A stretch of 15,215 bases of DNA from Tardiphaga sp. (GCA_028290325.1 JAQGJY010000321.1:1-15215), one strand, 5' to 3'; shown: positions 1 through 7,536, numbered from the stretch's first letter. Translations and numbers: made by a program. Notes: generated by a model not told the origin, from the letters alone.

Positions 1-680
1 CGCGATATTGCATGGGCGCGGCGTGGCGGAGCCCGAAAGAGCGCGACATGCCCGTCGTCGTCGCGATGGTCGAAGGCGTGAAGGCGCTCGGCATGGAAAC
101 CTGCATGACATTAGGCATGCTGACGCCCTCGCAAGCGATCGCGTTGCATGACGCCGGGCTCGATTACTACAATCACAACGTCGATACCTCGGAGCGTTAT
201 TACAAAGAGGTCGTCACGACCCGCACCTACGCGGACCGGTTGAACACACTGGCCAACGTGCGCGACGCCGGTATTAATGTGTGCTCCGGCGGCATCGTCG
301 GCATGGGCGAAACGGCCGAAGATCGTGTCGATATGCTGGTCACGCTGGCGACGCTCGATACGCATCCGCAGAGCGTCCCGATCAACATGCTGATGCCGGT
401 GGCAGGCGCGCCGCTGTTTTCCGCCGCGCGCATCGATCCGATCGATTTCGTTCGCACGATCGCGCTTGCCCGCATCATGATGCCGAAATCGCATGTGCGG
501 CTGTCCGCCGGCCGCTCCGGCATGAGCGACGAAACGCAGGCGCTCTGTTTTCTGGCTGGCGCCAACTCGATTTTTGTCGGCGACACGCTGCTAACGACGG
601 AAAATCCCGGCGACGATCACGACACGGCGTTGTTCAAGAAACTCGGCATCGTGCCGATGGAAGCCGGCGCGCATTTCTAA
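1..680 (+). CDS. bioB: Biotin synthase, C-terminal part (5' end outside window)
   Basis: Radical-SAM enzyme that inserts sulfur into dethiobiotin, the last step of biotin synthesis, in the cytoplasm. The reading frame enters from the left edge (first full codon at base 3). It opens with RYCMGAAWRSP, which matches the RFCMGAAW segment around the first [2Fe-2S] cysteine (Cys97 in the E. coli enzyme). The other family landmarks follow in order: the Cys of METCMTLGM (Cys128 equivalent), the Cys of GINVCSGGIVGMGE (Cys188 equivalent), VPINMLMPVAG, and the Arg of VRLSAGRSGMSDE (Arg260 equivalent). The N-terminal CxxxCxxC cluster that binds the 4Fe-4S centre lies upstream of the window. The stop is 11 bases before tarD on the same strand, so co-transcription is plausible. 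No other biotin gene is visible here. Identification is secure; whether it is the only bioB of the genome cannot be told. Confidence 0.96.
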   Translation, partial: RYCMGAAWRSPKERDMPVVVAMVEGVKALGMETCMTLGMLTPSQAIALHDAGLDYYNHNVDTSERYYKEVVTTRTYADRLNTLANVRDAGINVCSGGIVGMGETAEDRVDMLVTLATLDTHPQSVPINMLMPVAGAPLFSAARIDPIDFVRTIALARIMMPKSHVRLSAGRSGMSDETQALCFLAGANSIFVGDTLLTTENPGDDHDTALFKKLGIVPMEAGAHF

Positions 681-691
681 GAAAGCAACCG

Positions 692-1861
692 ATGTCCGTT
701 CGCATTATCGACGTTCGCGAAGTCACCAAGCCGATCGCGTCGCCGATCCGCAATGCCTATATCGACTTCTCGAAGATGACGACAAGTCTCGTCGCCGTCG
801 TCACGGACGTCATCCGCGACGGTAAGCCCGTCGTCGGTTATGGCTTTAATTCGAATGGACGTTACGGGCAGGGCGGCCTGATCCGCGAGCGGTTCGCGCC
901 GCGTTTGCGTGAGGCCGATCCGGTTACGCTGCTGAACGAAGCCGGCGACAATCTCGACCCCGACAAGGTCTGGGCCGCGATGATGACGAACGAAAAGCCC
1001 GGTGGCCATGGAGAACGTTCGGTCGCGGTCGGTACCATCGACATGGCGGTGTGGGATGCGGTCGCCAAGATCGCCGGCAAGCCGTTGTTTCGCTTGCTGG
1101 CGGAGCGTCATGGACTTACGGCCAATCCGCGCGTCTTCGTCTATGCGGCCGGCGGCTATTATTATCCCGGCAAGGACAATTCGGCGCTGCGCGGCGAGAT
1201 GCGCGGCTATCTCGATCGCGGCTACAATGTCGTCAAGATGAAGATCGGCGGCGCATCCTTGCGGGAAGACGCCGGCCGCATCGAAGCGGTCCTGGCGGAA
1301 ATTGGATCGCAGGCGCAATTGGCTGTCGACGCAAATGGCCGCTTCGATCTCGGGACCGCCATCGCCTACGCCAAGATGCTGCGCGACTATCCATTGTTCT
1401 GGTATGAGGAAGCCGGCGATCCGCTGGATTATGAATTGCAGGCCGCGCTCGCCGAACATTATCCGAACGCGATGGCCACCGGTGAAAACCTGTTCAGCCA
1501 TCAGGACGCGCGCAACCTGATCCGCCACGGCGGCATGCGGAAAGATCGCGACTGGCTGCAATTCGACTGCGCGCTCTCCTATGGACTCTGCGAGTATCAA
1601 CGGACGCTGGCGATGTTGAAAGACTACGGCTGGTCGCCGTCCCGCTGCGTTCCGCATGGCGGTCACCAGATGTCACTGAACATCGCGGCGGGCCTCGGCC
1701 TCGGCGGCAATGAAAGCTATCCGGATCTGTTTCAGCCTTATGGCGGCTTCCCGGACGGCGTGAAGGTGATCGACGGCCACATCACGATGCCCGAACTGCC
1801 GGGCATCGGTTTCGAGGGCAAGAGCGATCTCATCACAGAGATGCGCGCGCTGGCCTCATGA
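692..1861 (+). CDS. tarD: D(-)-tartrate dehydratase (enolase superfamily)
   Basis: Dehydrates D-tartrate to oxaloacetate in the cytoplasm, feeding the TCA cycle. The protein has 389 residues. From what I know of the characterised Bradyrhizobium japonicum enzyme, the catalytic positions agree by number: the KMK motif puts the base at Lys184, the Mg2+ ligands are Asp213 (VDANG), Glu239 (FWYEE) and Glu265 (ATGEN), and the Asp292/His322 pair sits in QFDCALS and VPHGGHQ. Glu341 follows in GGNES. An N-terminal capping domain (about residues 1-130) precedes the barrel. The ATG at 692 gives the family start; the frame is open much further upstream, but that overlaps bioB and does not look like this family. 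An AGAAAG stretch lies 6 bases ahead. The stop TGA abuts the ATG of the ABC ATPase, coupling the enzyme to an importer. Function is assigned with high confidence from residue conservation. Confidence 0.96.
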   Translation: MSVRIIDVREVTKPIASPIRNAYIDFSKMTTSLVAVVTDVIRDGKPVVGYGFNSNGRYGQGGLIRERFAPRLREADPVTLLNEAGDNLDPDKVWAAMMTNEKPGGHGERSVAVGTIDMAVWDAVAKIAGKPLFRLLAERHGLTANPRVFVYAAGGYYYPGKDNSALRGEMRGYLDRGYNVVKMKIGGASLREDAGRIEAVLAEIGSQAQLAVDANGRFDLGTAIAYAKMLRDYPLFWYEEAGDPLDYELQAALAEHYPNAMATGENLFSHQDARNLIRHGGMRKDRDWLQFDCALSYGLCEYQRTLAMLKDYGWSPSRCVPHGGHQMSLNIAAGLGLGGNESYPDLFQPYGGFPDGVKVIDGHITMPELPGIGFEGKSDLITEMRALAS

Positions 1862-2668
1862 ATGCGGTCTGAGTTGACCACGACGTCGGCGATGATCGCG
1901 GTCGAGAACGTCTCGCACCGCTTTGAGACTTCCGGCCGGCAAAGCCATCTCGCGTTAGACGACATCACGCTGGAAATCACCGACGGCGCGTTCGTCTCGA
2001 TCCTCGGCCCGTCCGGCTGTGGAAAATCGACGCTGCTTTATATCATCGGCGGCTTCGTCAAGCCGACCGGCGGTGTTGCCCGCGTCCAAGGCAGGGCGAT
2101 CACGGGGCCGGGACCGGATCGTGGCCCGGTATTTCAGGAATTCGCGCTGTTTCCGTGGAAGACCGTGCTCGGCAACGTGATGTATGGCCCACGCCAGCAG
2201 CGGATTCCGCGAGCGGAAGCTGAAGTCCAGGTGCGGAGGCTGATCGACATGGTCGGCCTCAAGGGCTACGAGAATTTCTATCCGAAGGAACTCTCCGGCG
2301 GCATGAAGCAGCGCGTCGCGATCGCACGCACGCTGGCCTACAACCCGTCGGTCCTGCTGATGGACGAGCCGTTCGGCGCCCTTGACGCGCATACGCGGAC
2401 GCGGCTTCAGAACGATCTTCTGAATATCTGGGAACGCGACCGCAAGACGGTGCTGTTTGTCACGCATGCCGTCGATGAAGCAGTGTTTTTGTCCGACAAG
2501 GTCATCGTCATGACGCGCTCGCCCGGACGTATTAAAACGATCATCGACATCGATCTGCCGCGCCCGCGCAAGCGCGCCGAGCTTCTGCTCGATGCGCGCT
2601 ACCAGAACTACGTCGTCGCGATCGAGCGGCTGATCGATGATACTGGCATTGACGAGGCCGCGCGATGA
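1862..2668 (+). CDS. ABC transporter ATPase, NitT/TauT (SsuB/TauB/NrtD-like) family
   Basis: Cytoplasmic ATPase that powers an importer built with the two permeases encoded next. All ABC motifs are present: Walker A GPSGCGKST (residues 49-57), Q-loop Gln92 in FQEFALFPWK, signature LSGGMKQ (144-150), Walker B VLLMDEPFGALD (from 164) and switch His202 in FVTHAVDEA. The FPWKTVxGNV segment after the Q-loop and the late MTRSPGRI segment are typical of SsuB, TauB and NrtD type ATPases. The length (268 residues) is normal. The start is uncertain: the ATG at 1862 directly follows the tarD stop, but an in-frame ATG at 1892 (MIAVENVSHRFE) would give the usual family N-terminus; neither has a strong ribosome-binding site. 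The 3' end overlaps the first permease by ATGA. Substrate is not readable from the ATPase; coupling to tarD suggests D-tartrate or a related hydroxy acid (inference). Confidence 0.93.
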   Translation: MRSELTTTSAMIAVENVSHRFETSGRQSHLALDDITLEITDGAFVSILGPSGCGKSTLLYIIGGFVKPTGGVARVQGRAITGPGPDRGPVFQEFALFPWKTVLGNVMYGPRQQRIPRAEAEVQVRRLIDMVGLKGYENFYPKELSGGMKQRVAIARTLAYNPSVLLMDEPFGALDAHTRTRLQNDLLNIWERDRKTVLFVTHAVDEAVFLSDKVIVMTRSPGRIKTIIDIDLPRPRKRAELLLDARYQNYVVAIERLIDDTGIDEAAR

Positions 2669-3450
2669 TGTGGCTGTCGCGCCTTCTCACGCCTCTCGCG
2701 CCATTGCTCGCTTGCATCGGATTGCTTTGTGTATGGCAGGCGGCATCGTTGGCGCTCGACACCGGCAGTTTCCCGACCGCGCTGGAGGCGTTGCGCGCGA
2801 TCCCGGATATTCTCGGCGATCGCGGTTCGCTGATCAACATTCTCGCCTCGCTGCGGCGGATGGCGATCGGTCTCGCGCTCGCGGTGCTGATCGCCATTCC
2901 GCTCGGTCTGTTGATGGGCCGCAGCCGCAACGTCGCGGCCTTTTTCAATCCGCTGCTGATGGTGATCTATCCCGTGCCCAAGGCGGCGCTGATGCCCGTC
3001 ATCATGTTGTGGCTCGGCGTCGGAGATGTCTCGAAGACGCTGGTGATCTTTCTCGGCGTCAGCCTGCCGATCATCTACCATTCGTTTCAGGGCGCCCGCG
3101 CCGTCGAGGAGAAGATGTTGTGGTCGGGCGCCGCGATGGGCATGAGCGCGTCGCGGCGGATGTTGCGGATCGTGTTGCCCGCGGCATTGCCGGAGATTCT
3201 CACGGGCTGCCGCACCGGATTGGTGCTGGCGCTCATCACGATGATCACGTCGGAGATGATCGCGCGGCAATCCGGCGCCGGAAACATACTTTTCAACGCG
3301 ATGGACATGGCGCAATACGACACGGTGTTCGCGATGATCCTGATCGTCGGCGCGATGGGCATTATCCTCGATGCCGCGTTCGAGCGGTTGCGGGCGATGC
3401 TGGTGCGCTGGTCCGACGCCGGGCGCGCGATCCCGCTCAGCTATTCGTGA
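2665..3450 (+). CDS. ABC transporter permease, NitT/TauT (SsuC-like), first of two
   Basis: Inner-membrane permease of 261 residues of the BPD_transp_1 / SsuC-TauC family. Hydrophobic stretches begin at about residues 8 (LAPLLACIGLLCVW), 66, 98, 122 and 185, with a final one near 230, consistent with about six membrane segments. The cytoplasmic EAA-type coupling loop is recognisable as SGAAMGMSASRRMLRIVLPA (about residues 154-173), with the conserved Gly and LP. The start ATG overlaps the ATPase stop (ATGA at 2665-2668), and the stop TGA overlaps the next permease start by one base (TGATG), so translation of the three transporter genes is coupled. It differs clearly from the second permease in sequence, so the transporter is probably a heterodimer rather than the SsuC-type homodimer. 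Substrate is unproven. Confidence 0.92.
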   Translation: MMWLSRLLTPLAPLLACIGLLCVWQAASLALDTGSFPTALEALRAIPDILGDRGSLINILASLRRMAIGLALAVLIAIPLGLLMGRSRNVAAFFNPLLMVIYPVPKAALMPVIMLWLGVGDVSKTLVIFLGVSLPIIYHSFQGARAVEEKMLWSGAAMGMSASRRMLRIVLPAALPEILTGCRTGLVLALITMITSEMIARQSGAGNILFNAMDMAQYDTVFAMILIVGAMGIILDAAFERLRAMLVRWSDAGRAIPLSYS

Positions 3451-4214
3451 TGGCCCGCCGGCATTTCCCGGATATGCTGCTCGGGCTTGCGCCGATCCTG
3501 ATGCTGATCGCGCTGTGGCAGGTGATTGTATGGTCCGGCACGGCACCCGTCGCGCTGCTGCCGTCGCCGTTCTCGGTGTTCGCGCGGTTCAGCGCGCAAT
3601 TGCTCAGGCCGGAGTTTCATCACGAGATCGCGGCGACGCTCATGCGTTTGTTCGCGGGCTTTGCGATCGCCGTGGTGCTCGGCGTGTCGATCGGTCTCGC
3701 GGCTGCCGTCAAGCCGGTGGTCGACGCCGTCGTCAAGCCGCTGGTGCGCATTCTCGCGCCGGTGCCGAAGGTCGCGCTCTATCCGGCTCTGTTGCTGACG
3801 CTCGGATTCGACCACGCCTCGAAGATTTCGCTGGTCGCCGCCGACGCGCTGTTCCCGATCTTGCTCGCGACCTACTACGGCGCGTCGATGGTCGAGCAGA
3901 AGTTGATCTGGTCGGCGATGGCCGCGGGCACGCCGCGCGCGCAGATCATCTGGAAGATCGTGCTGCCGGCGTCGCTGCCGTCGATTCTGACCGGCTGCCG
4001 CATCGGCCTGGTGATTTCCAGCATTGTGGTATTTTTGGCCGAGATGATAACTTCGACCGATGGGCTCGGTCATATGTTGGTGCAGGCGGCGCGGACGTTC
4101 CAGACCGTCGATATGTTCGTGCCGCTGATTACGATTTCATTGCTGGGGCTGATCCTCAACGCGGCGCTTCATCTGCTGCGGCGTTATTTGTTGAAAGGCT
4201 TCGCCGAGATCTAG
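3450..4214 (+). CDS. ABC transporter permease, NitT/TauT (SsuC-like), second of two
   Basis: Second inner-membrane permease, 254 residues, same family as its upstream neighbour. It starts MARRHFPDMLLGLAPILMLIALWQ, with the first membrane segment near residues 9-27, and keeps the family phrases PVPKVALYPALLLTLGF and the EAA-type loop around WSAMAAGTPRAQIIWKIVLPASLP. The start was chosen at 3450 because it overlaps the previous stop by one base (TGATG) and gives the normal family length; the frame is open back to about 2637, but that would run through the first permease. The stop TAG (4212-4214) shares the palindrome CTAG with the stop of the convergent malonyl-CoA decarboxylase gene. No binding-protein gene follows directly; the likely partner is the periplasmic protein at 5691-6680. 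Confidence 0.92.
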   Translation: MARRHFPDMLLGLAPILMLIALWQVIVWSGTAPVALLPSPFSVFARFSAQLLRPEFHHEIAATLMRLFAGFAIAVVLGVSIGLAAAVKPVVDAVVKPLVRILAPVPKVALYPALLLTLGFDHASKISLVAADALFPILLATYYGASMVEQKLIWSAMAAGTPRAQIIWKIVLPASLPSILTGCRIGLVISSIVVFLAEMITSTDGLGHMLVQAARTFQTVDMFVPLITISLLGLILNAALHLLRRYLLKGFAEI

Positions 4215-5572
4215 CCGCTACCCAGCCTTAGATCGAGCCGCCGCCGGCTTTCACCTTTCAGCAGTTTTTTCACCGCGCTCGATGCGGCGATCTCGCCCTG
4301 ATTCGCAAAAGCCTCATGGTTTTTCTCGATATCGTCGAGCCGATAGAGATAATTCACCATCACACCGGCGGATTCCCGCAGCCCTTTCGGCGACAGGTCG
4401 CCCTGCCAGTCGATCCGCTCAAGCCGTGCCCCATTGCCGAGATGAAATCGCGCGACAGAATCGATCGGCAAGCCGCGCGGTGTTTTAGCTTTCAGGAAAT
4501 AATAGGCGGCCAAAGGTTCGATCACCGCGCGCATTTGCTGCGCGGTCGCGGCATCATTGATCCAGTCGGGCTGGTCTAGGATGGCGAGCAGCGCGCGTTC
4601 TTCATCCGTCACTGGCAGGTCGGTCGCGGACGTCAGCCAGTCCATGAAGCCCGGCACTGGCGACAACGTGACGAAGTTTTCCAGCTTCGGTAACTCCCGG
4701 CGCAACTCCTCGACGACCTGCTTGATCAGAAAATTGCCGAATGAAATTCCGGCGAGCCCGCGCTGGCAATTCGAGATCGAATAAAAGACAGCGGTACGGG
4801 TGCGATCGATCGCGATCGGCGGGCGGTCGGCGTCGAGCAGAGGCGCGATCGCGTCGGGAATCGCCTCCGTCAGCGCCACCTCGACGAAAATCAATGGCTC
4901 GTCATTCAATGCCGGATGAAAGAAGGCATAACAGCGTCGATCAACGGGATCGATGCGGCGACGCAGATCGTTCCAGCCGCGAATTTCATGCACGGCCTCG
5001 TAGCGAATCACTTTCTCCAGCACGATCGCGGGTGTGGACCAGTCGATCCGACGCAAGACCAAAAACCCGCGATTGAACCATGACGAAAGCAGATGCACGA
5101 GATCCCGATCCAAGGTCGCGAGATCCTTGCGCCCGGTCCTCAGGTCCAACAGATCCGCGCGCATCGAAACAAGTTGATGCGTCGCGCCATGGGCTCGATT
5201 CAGCCGTCGGAACAATTCCTGTCGTCGCGGCTCCGATGCGAAATGCAGGTCGGCCGCATCCGCGCCATCCGGCGCGTCGCGCCAAGCGTCAAGCGCCTTG
5301 GTCAGCCGATCGGCATCCGGTCCATAGTTGCGCGCCAGTGCCTCGAAAAACCCAACGCGTCCGTCGTTATCGAGGGCACGATAACCGTCCAGAATCTGAC
5401 GCGCGATCGCCGTGCCCGATGCCTCACCGCGTCCCGACAAAAGCGCGTCGCATAGCGCGATGAGATCGCCGACATCGCCGCTGCGGCGCTCGGGCGCGGG
5501 TGTGCGCCACAACAGGCCGCGCCCGCGTTCGGAGATCGAAGCCATCAGATCGGAGAGGAAGTCATTGCTCAT
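4211..5572 (-). CDS. Malonyl-CoA decarboxylase
   Basis: Decarboxylates malonyl-CoA to acetyl-CoA and CO2 in the cytoplasm; in rhizobia this enzyme serves malonate use or disposal of malonyl-CoA. The 453-residue protein has the usual bacterial length. An alpha-helical N-terminal part (about residues 1-180) leads into the GNAT-like catalytic part. Landmarks are ILEKVIRYEAVHEI-like text (about 184-197, here IVLEKVIRYEAVHEIRGW), CYAFFHPALNDEPLIFVEVAL (214-234), FYSISNCQRGLAGISFGNFL (263-282) holding the serine region of the catalytic dyad, LSPVPGFMDWL, and RFHLGNGARLERIDW, whose His377 matches the catalytic histidine (His423 in the human enzyme). I chose the start MSNDFLSDLM; an ATG five codons upstream (5587) is possible, and neither has a clear ribosome-binding site. 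Longer frames to 5863 would overlap the divergent gene. It may be transcribed alone, from the 118-base divergent gap. Confidence 0.93.
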   Translation of the reverse strand: MSNDFLSDLMASISERGRGLLWRTPAPERRSGDVGDLIALCDALLSGRGEASGTAIARQILDGYRALDNDGRVGFFEALARNYGPDADRLTKALDAWRDAPDGADAADLHFASEPRRQELFRRLNRAHGATHQLVSMRADLLDLRTGRKDLATLDRDLVHLLSSWFNRGFLVLRRIDWSTPAIVLEKVIRYEAVHEIRGWNDLRRRIDPVDRRCYAFFHPALNDEPLIFVEVALTEAIPDAIAPLLDADRPPIAIDRTRTAVFYSISNCQRGLAGISFGNFLIKQVVEELRRELPKLENFVTLSPVPGFMDWLTSATDLPVTDEERALLAILDQPDWINDAATAQQMRAVIEPLAAYYFLKAKTPRGLPIDSVARFHLGNGARLERIDWQGDLSPKGLRESAGVMVNYLYRLDDIEKNHEAFANQGEIAASSAVKKLLKGESRRRLDLRLGSG

Positions 5573-5690
5573 TGCGAGGTCCAGCATCGTCAGCCCACGG
5601 CAGGATAGCGTATTGCATTGGATGTTGCGCTGACTTTTTCGACATGAAACAGTCGCGCCAAATGAAGTTGACGAAGCAGGGGATTGTGAG
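5573..5690. promoter_or_regulatory. Divergent intergenic region between decarboxylase and binding-protein genes
   Basis: The 118 bases between the two divergent starts must contain promoters for the decarboxylase (- strand) and, unless it is read from elsewhere, the binding-protein gene (+ strand). I could not find a convincing -35/-10 pair on either strand. The only clear signal is a ribosome-binding site AGGGGA at 5678-5683, seven bases before the binding-protein ATG at 5691. The AT-rich palindromic motif found before 6751 and 8469 is absent here. No hairpin or RNA gene was recognised. Confidence 0.5.
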
Positions 5691-6680
5691 ATGACGCGGA
5701 TCGGGTTGAAACACATCGTCGTGGCGGTCGTGGCCGCGACGGTGCTGGTCGGGGCGCGGCCCGCCACTGCGCAGCAAACCATCCGTGTCGGCTGGACGAT
5801 TCCCGCCGAGGAATCCAAATACTGGATGATGAAGCGGCCGACGGAATTTCCCAGCCTTGGCAAGGACTACAATATCGAATGGGTGCAGTTTCAGGGCACG
5901 CCGCCGATGACGCAGGCGATGGCGGCTGGCGCGTTGGATTGCGCGACGCAATCGCCGCTCGCTTTGATGCAGGGGGTAACCGGCGGCGGATTGAAGGCGT
6001 ATATTGTTGCGCAACACGTCTCCGAAAAACCAGGCAGCTTTTCGGTCTATTGGGCCGTGAAAGACGACTCGCCGATCAAGACGCTGGCCGATCTCAAGGG
6101 CAAGACGATGTCGGTGAACACGCTCGGCTCCGGCATTCTCGGGCCGCTCGCGATCTTGCTGAAGCAGCAGGGCGTCGATATGGCGAAGGACGTCAAGCTG
6201 GTCGAAGCCGGCTTTGCATTGTCGGAAGATGCGTTGCGCTCCGGGCGCGTCGATTCGGCCGTGATGAACCAGCCGTTCGCCGCGCGCATGGAAGCCAAGG
6301 GCGGTACGCGTAAGCTGGTTTCGCTATCCGAGCAGCAACCGAACATCGTGCATATTCTGGAAGCCTGCCGCGCTGACTTCGTCGACAAGAATCCGGAGCT
6401 TGCGCGGATGTATGTTCGTGACATCACGGCCGCGATGAAGAAGGTGCTCGCCAATCGCGAGGAGACGTTGAAGGTCGTCAACGAGGTGATGAAGGCGCCA
6501 ATTCCCGTTCTCGAAACCTATCTGCTGAAGGAGAATGATTTCGCGCGTGACCCGGGCGCGGCGCCGAACTTTCCGGCGATCCAGGCGATGCTGGATACGT
6601 TCACCGAGACCGGTATGCTGCCGCGCAAGATCGACATCAAAGACTTCAGGCATCCGACGATCGTCGCGCCGATCCAGTAG
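5691..6680 (+). CDS. ABC transporter periplasmic substrate-binding protein, NitT/TauT (SsuA/NMT1-like) family
   Basis: Secreted periplasmic binding protein of 329 residues. The N-terminus is a Sec signal peptide: basic MTRIGLKH, hydrophobic core IVVAVVAATVLVG, and an AxA site at residues 25-27 (ATA before QQTIRVGW). The mature part has the family pattern: TIRVGW near the start, the GTPPMTQAMAAGALDCATQSP ligand-lobe segment (about 69-89), IKTLADLKGKTMSVNTLGSG (about 130-149) and the LRSGRVDSAVMNQPFAARME stretch. A good Shine-Dalgarno (AGGGGA, 5678-5683) supports the start. It has no permease or ATPase beside it; its likely partners are the NitT/TauT ATPase and permeases at 1862-4214, with the inverted decarboxylase gene lying between. 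It could instead feed the downstream aromatic pathway, since relatives of this family bind sulfonates, taurine, nitrate, thiamine precursors and phthalate. Family sure, ligand unknown. Confidence 0.92.
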   Translation: MTRIGLKHIVVAVVAATVLVGARPATAQQTIRVGWTIPAEESKYWMMKRPTEFPSLGKDYNIEWVQFQGTPPMTQAMAAGALDCATQSPLALMQGVTGGGLKAYIVAQHVSEKPGSFSVYWAVKDDSPIKTLADLKGKTMSVNTLGSGILGPLAILLKQQGVDMAKDVKLVEAGFALSEDALRSGRVDSAVMNQPFAARMEAKGGTRKLVSLSEQQPNIVHILEACRADFVDKNPELARMYVRDITAAMKKVLANREETLKVVNEVMKAPIPVLETYLLKENDFARDPGAAPNFPAIQAMLDTFTETGMLPRKIDIKDFRHPTIVAPIQ

Positions 6681-6685
6681 GCGAG

Positions 6686-6714
6686 TTGCAAAAGGTTTAA
6701 GTTTAAAATATATC
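6686..6714 (+). promoter_or_regulatory. Putative promoter with palindromic operator before the SDR gene
   Basis: In the 70-base gap before the dehydrogenase, TTGCAA (6686-6691) and TATATC (6709-6714) are 17 bases apart and could be a weak sigma-70 -35/-10 pair (four of six matches each). The spacer holds the inverted repeat TTTAA-GT-TTAAA (6696-6707). The 15 bases 6696-6710 match 8422-8436, ahead of the fused flavoprotein gene, at 14 positions. A repressor bound here would block polymerase. The regulator is not in the window. The gene's ribosome-binding site GGGAAGG lies at 6738-6744. No terminator for the upstream binding-protein gene is visible. Confidence 0.5.
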
Positions 6715-6750
6715 GGAAGGGTCGCTGCTCCAGGGTCGGGAAGGCCGTTG

Positions 6751-7518
6751 ATGTCCGGGCTGCAAGGGTTGTCAGGCTCCCATGCGCTGGTGACGGGTGG
6801 CGGTCGCGGCATTGGCCGTGCCATTGCCGCTGCGCTGACGTCGGCTGGCGCCGAGGTGACAATCGTCGGCCGGGATACCGCTGCGCTCGATGCCGTCGTC
6901 GCTGCGAGCGATGCTCATGCGGCCATCAGCGCCGATGTCTGCGATGAAGTGGCGCTGCGTGCCGCTCTCGCGCAGGCCGCGGCGCGCAAACCGATCGAGA
7001 TTCTGATCGCCAATGCCGGCGCCGCCGAGTCGGCGCCGTTCGGCCAATCCGATGCCGCTTTGTTTCGGCGAATGCTCGACATCAATCTGATGGGTGTCGT
7101 TTACGCGGCGCAGGCCGTGCTGCCTGGAATGGTTGCGCAACGACGCGGTCGCATCGTCGTCATCGCGTCGACGGCGGGTTTGAAAGGCTACGCCTATGTC
7201 AGCGCCTACGGCGCCGCGAAGCATGCGGTCATTGGCCTGGTGCGATCGCTGGCGCTGGAGGTCGCGACCAAGGGCGTGACCGTCAACGCGATATGTCCGG
7301 GGTTCACCGACACCGATCTGGTGGCGAGCAGTATCGAGAATATCATCGCGAAAACCGGTCGCAATCGCGAACAAGCCGTTGCCGAATTGGCGAAGCACAA
7401 TCCGCAGGGTCGCCTTGTCACGCCCTCCGAAGTGGCTGACGCTGTTGTGTGGTTGTGCGGCGCGGGCGCAAGCGCCGTCACCGGGCAGGCGATCGCCATA
7501 GCCGGCGGCGAAATATAA
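6751..7518 (+). CDS. Short-chain dehydrogenase/reductase (SDR), probably acting on a CoA-thioester intermediate
   Basis: Classical SDR of 255 residues that oxidises or reduces a hydroxy/keto group with NAD(P)(H). Visible motifs are the cofactor loop TGGGRGIG (residues 15-22), NAG (88-90), the structural Asn112 in DINLMG, Ser140 in VIASTAG, and Tyr153/Lys157 of YGAAK, giving a complete Asn-Ser-Tyr-Lys tetrad. The C-terminus ends TGQAIAIAGGEI, as in FabG-like members. Arg41 right after beta-strand 2 (VGRD) hints at NADP(H), which is inference. The start MSGLQGLSG has GGGAAGG six bases upstream; the frame is open to 6535, but that part overlaps the binding-protein gene. The crotonase gene follows after 18 bases and the fused flavoprotein after that, so its likely role is the 3-hydroxyacyl-CoA-like dehydrogenation, or a related step, after ring dearomatisation. 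The substrate is not established. Confidence 0.9.
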   Translation: MSGLQGLSGSHALVTGGGRGIGRAIAAALTSAGAEVTIVGRDTAALDAVVAASDAHAAISADVCDEVALRAALAQAAARKPIEILIANAGAAESAPFGQSDAALFRRMLDINLMGVVYAAQAVLPGMVAQRRGRIVVIASTAGLKGYAYVSAYGAAKHAVIGLVRSLALEVATKGVTVNAICPGFTDTDLVASSIENIIAKTGRNREQAVAELAKHNPQGRLVTPSEVADAVVWLCGAGASAVTGQAIAIAGGEI

Positions 7519-7536
7519 CAGGCGAAGGGGACTATC

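Noticed and set aside
281..691. N-terminal extension of tarD through bioB
   Set aside because: The open frame runs through the bioB coding region in another frame, and the residue numbering of the known enzyme fits only the start at 692.
677..1666. Long open frame on the - strand opposite tarD (about 329 codons)
   Set aside because: It lies wholly antisense to a securely identified enzyme, its translation is Arg/Ala/Asp/His-rich with no known motif, and such frames are common opposite GC-rich genes.
2608..3546. Long open frame on the - strand opposite the first permease (about 312 codons)
   Set aside because: Its translation is dominated by His, Arg, Gln and Asp with no domain, and it is antisense to a permease with clear membrane segments and coupled start and stop codons.
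3371..4231. A + strand frame of about 286 codons overlapping the second permease
   Set aside because: Its translation is Arg/Ala/Asp-rich and unlike any protein; the overlapping frame is a clear SsuC-type permease.
5601..5690. Possible sigma-70 promoter for the binding-protein gene (TTGCAT, TTGCGC or TTGACG as -35)
   Set aside because: None of these has an acceptable -10 hexamer at 16-18 bases, and TTGACG is too close to the start codon.
5573..5863. N-terminal extension of the malonyl-CoA decarboxylase
   Set aside because: The frame stays open, but the extension overlaps the divergent binding-protein gene and does not resemble the family, which starts near MSNDFLSDL.
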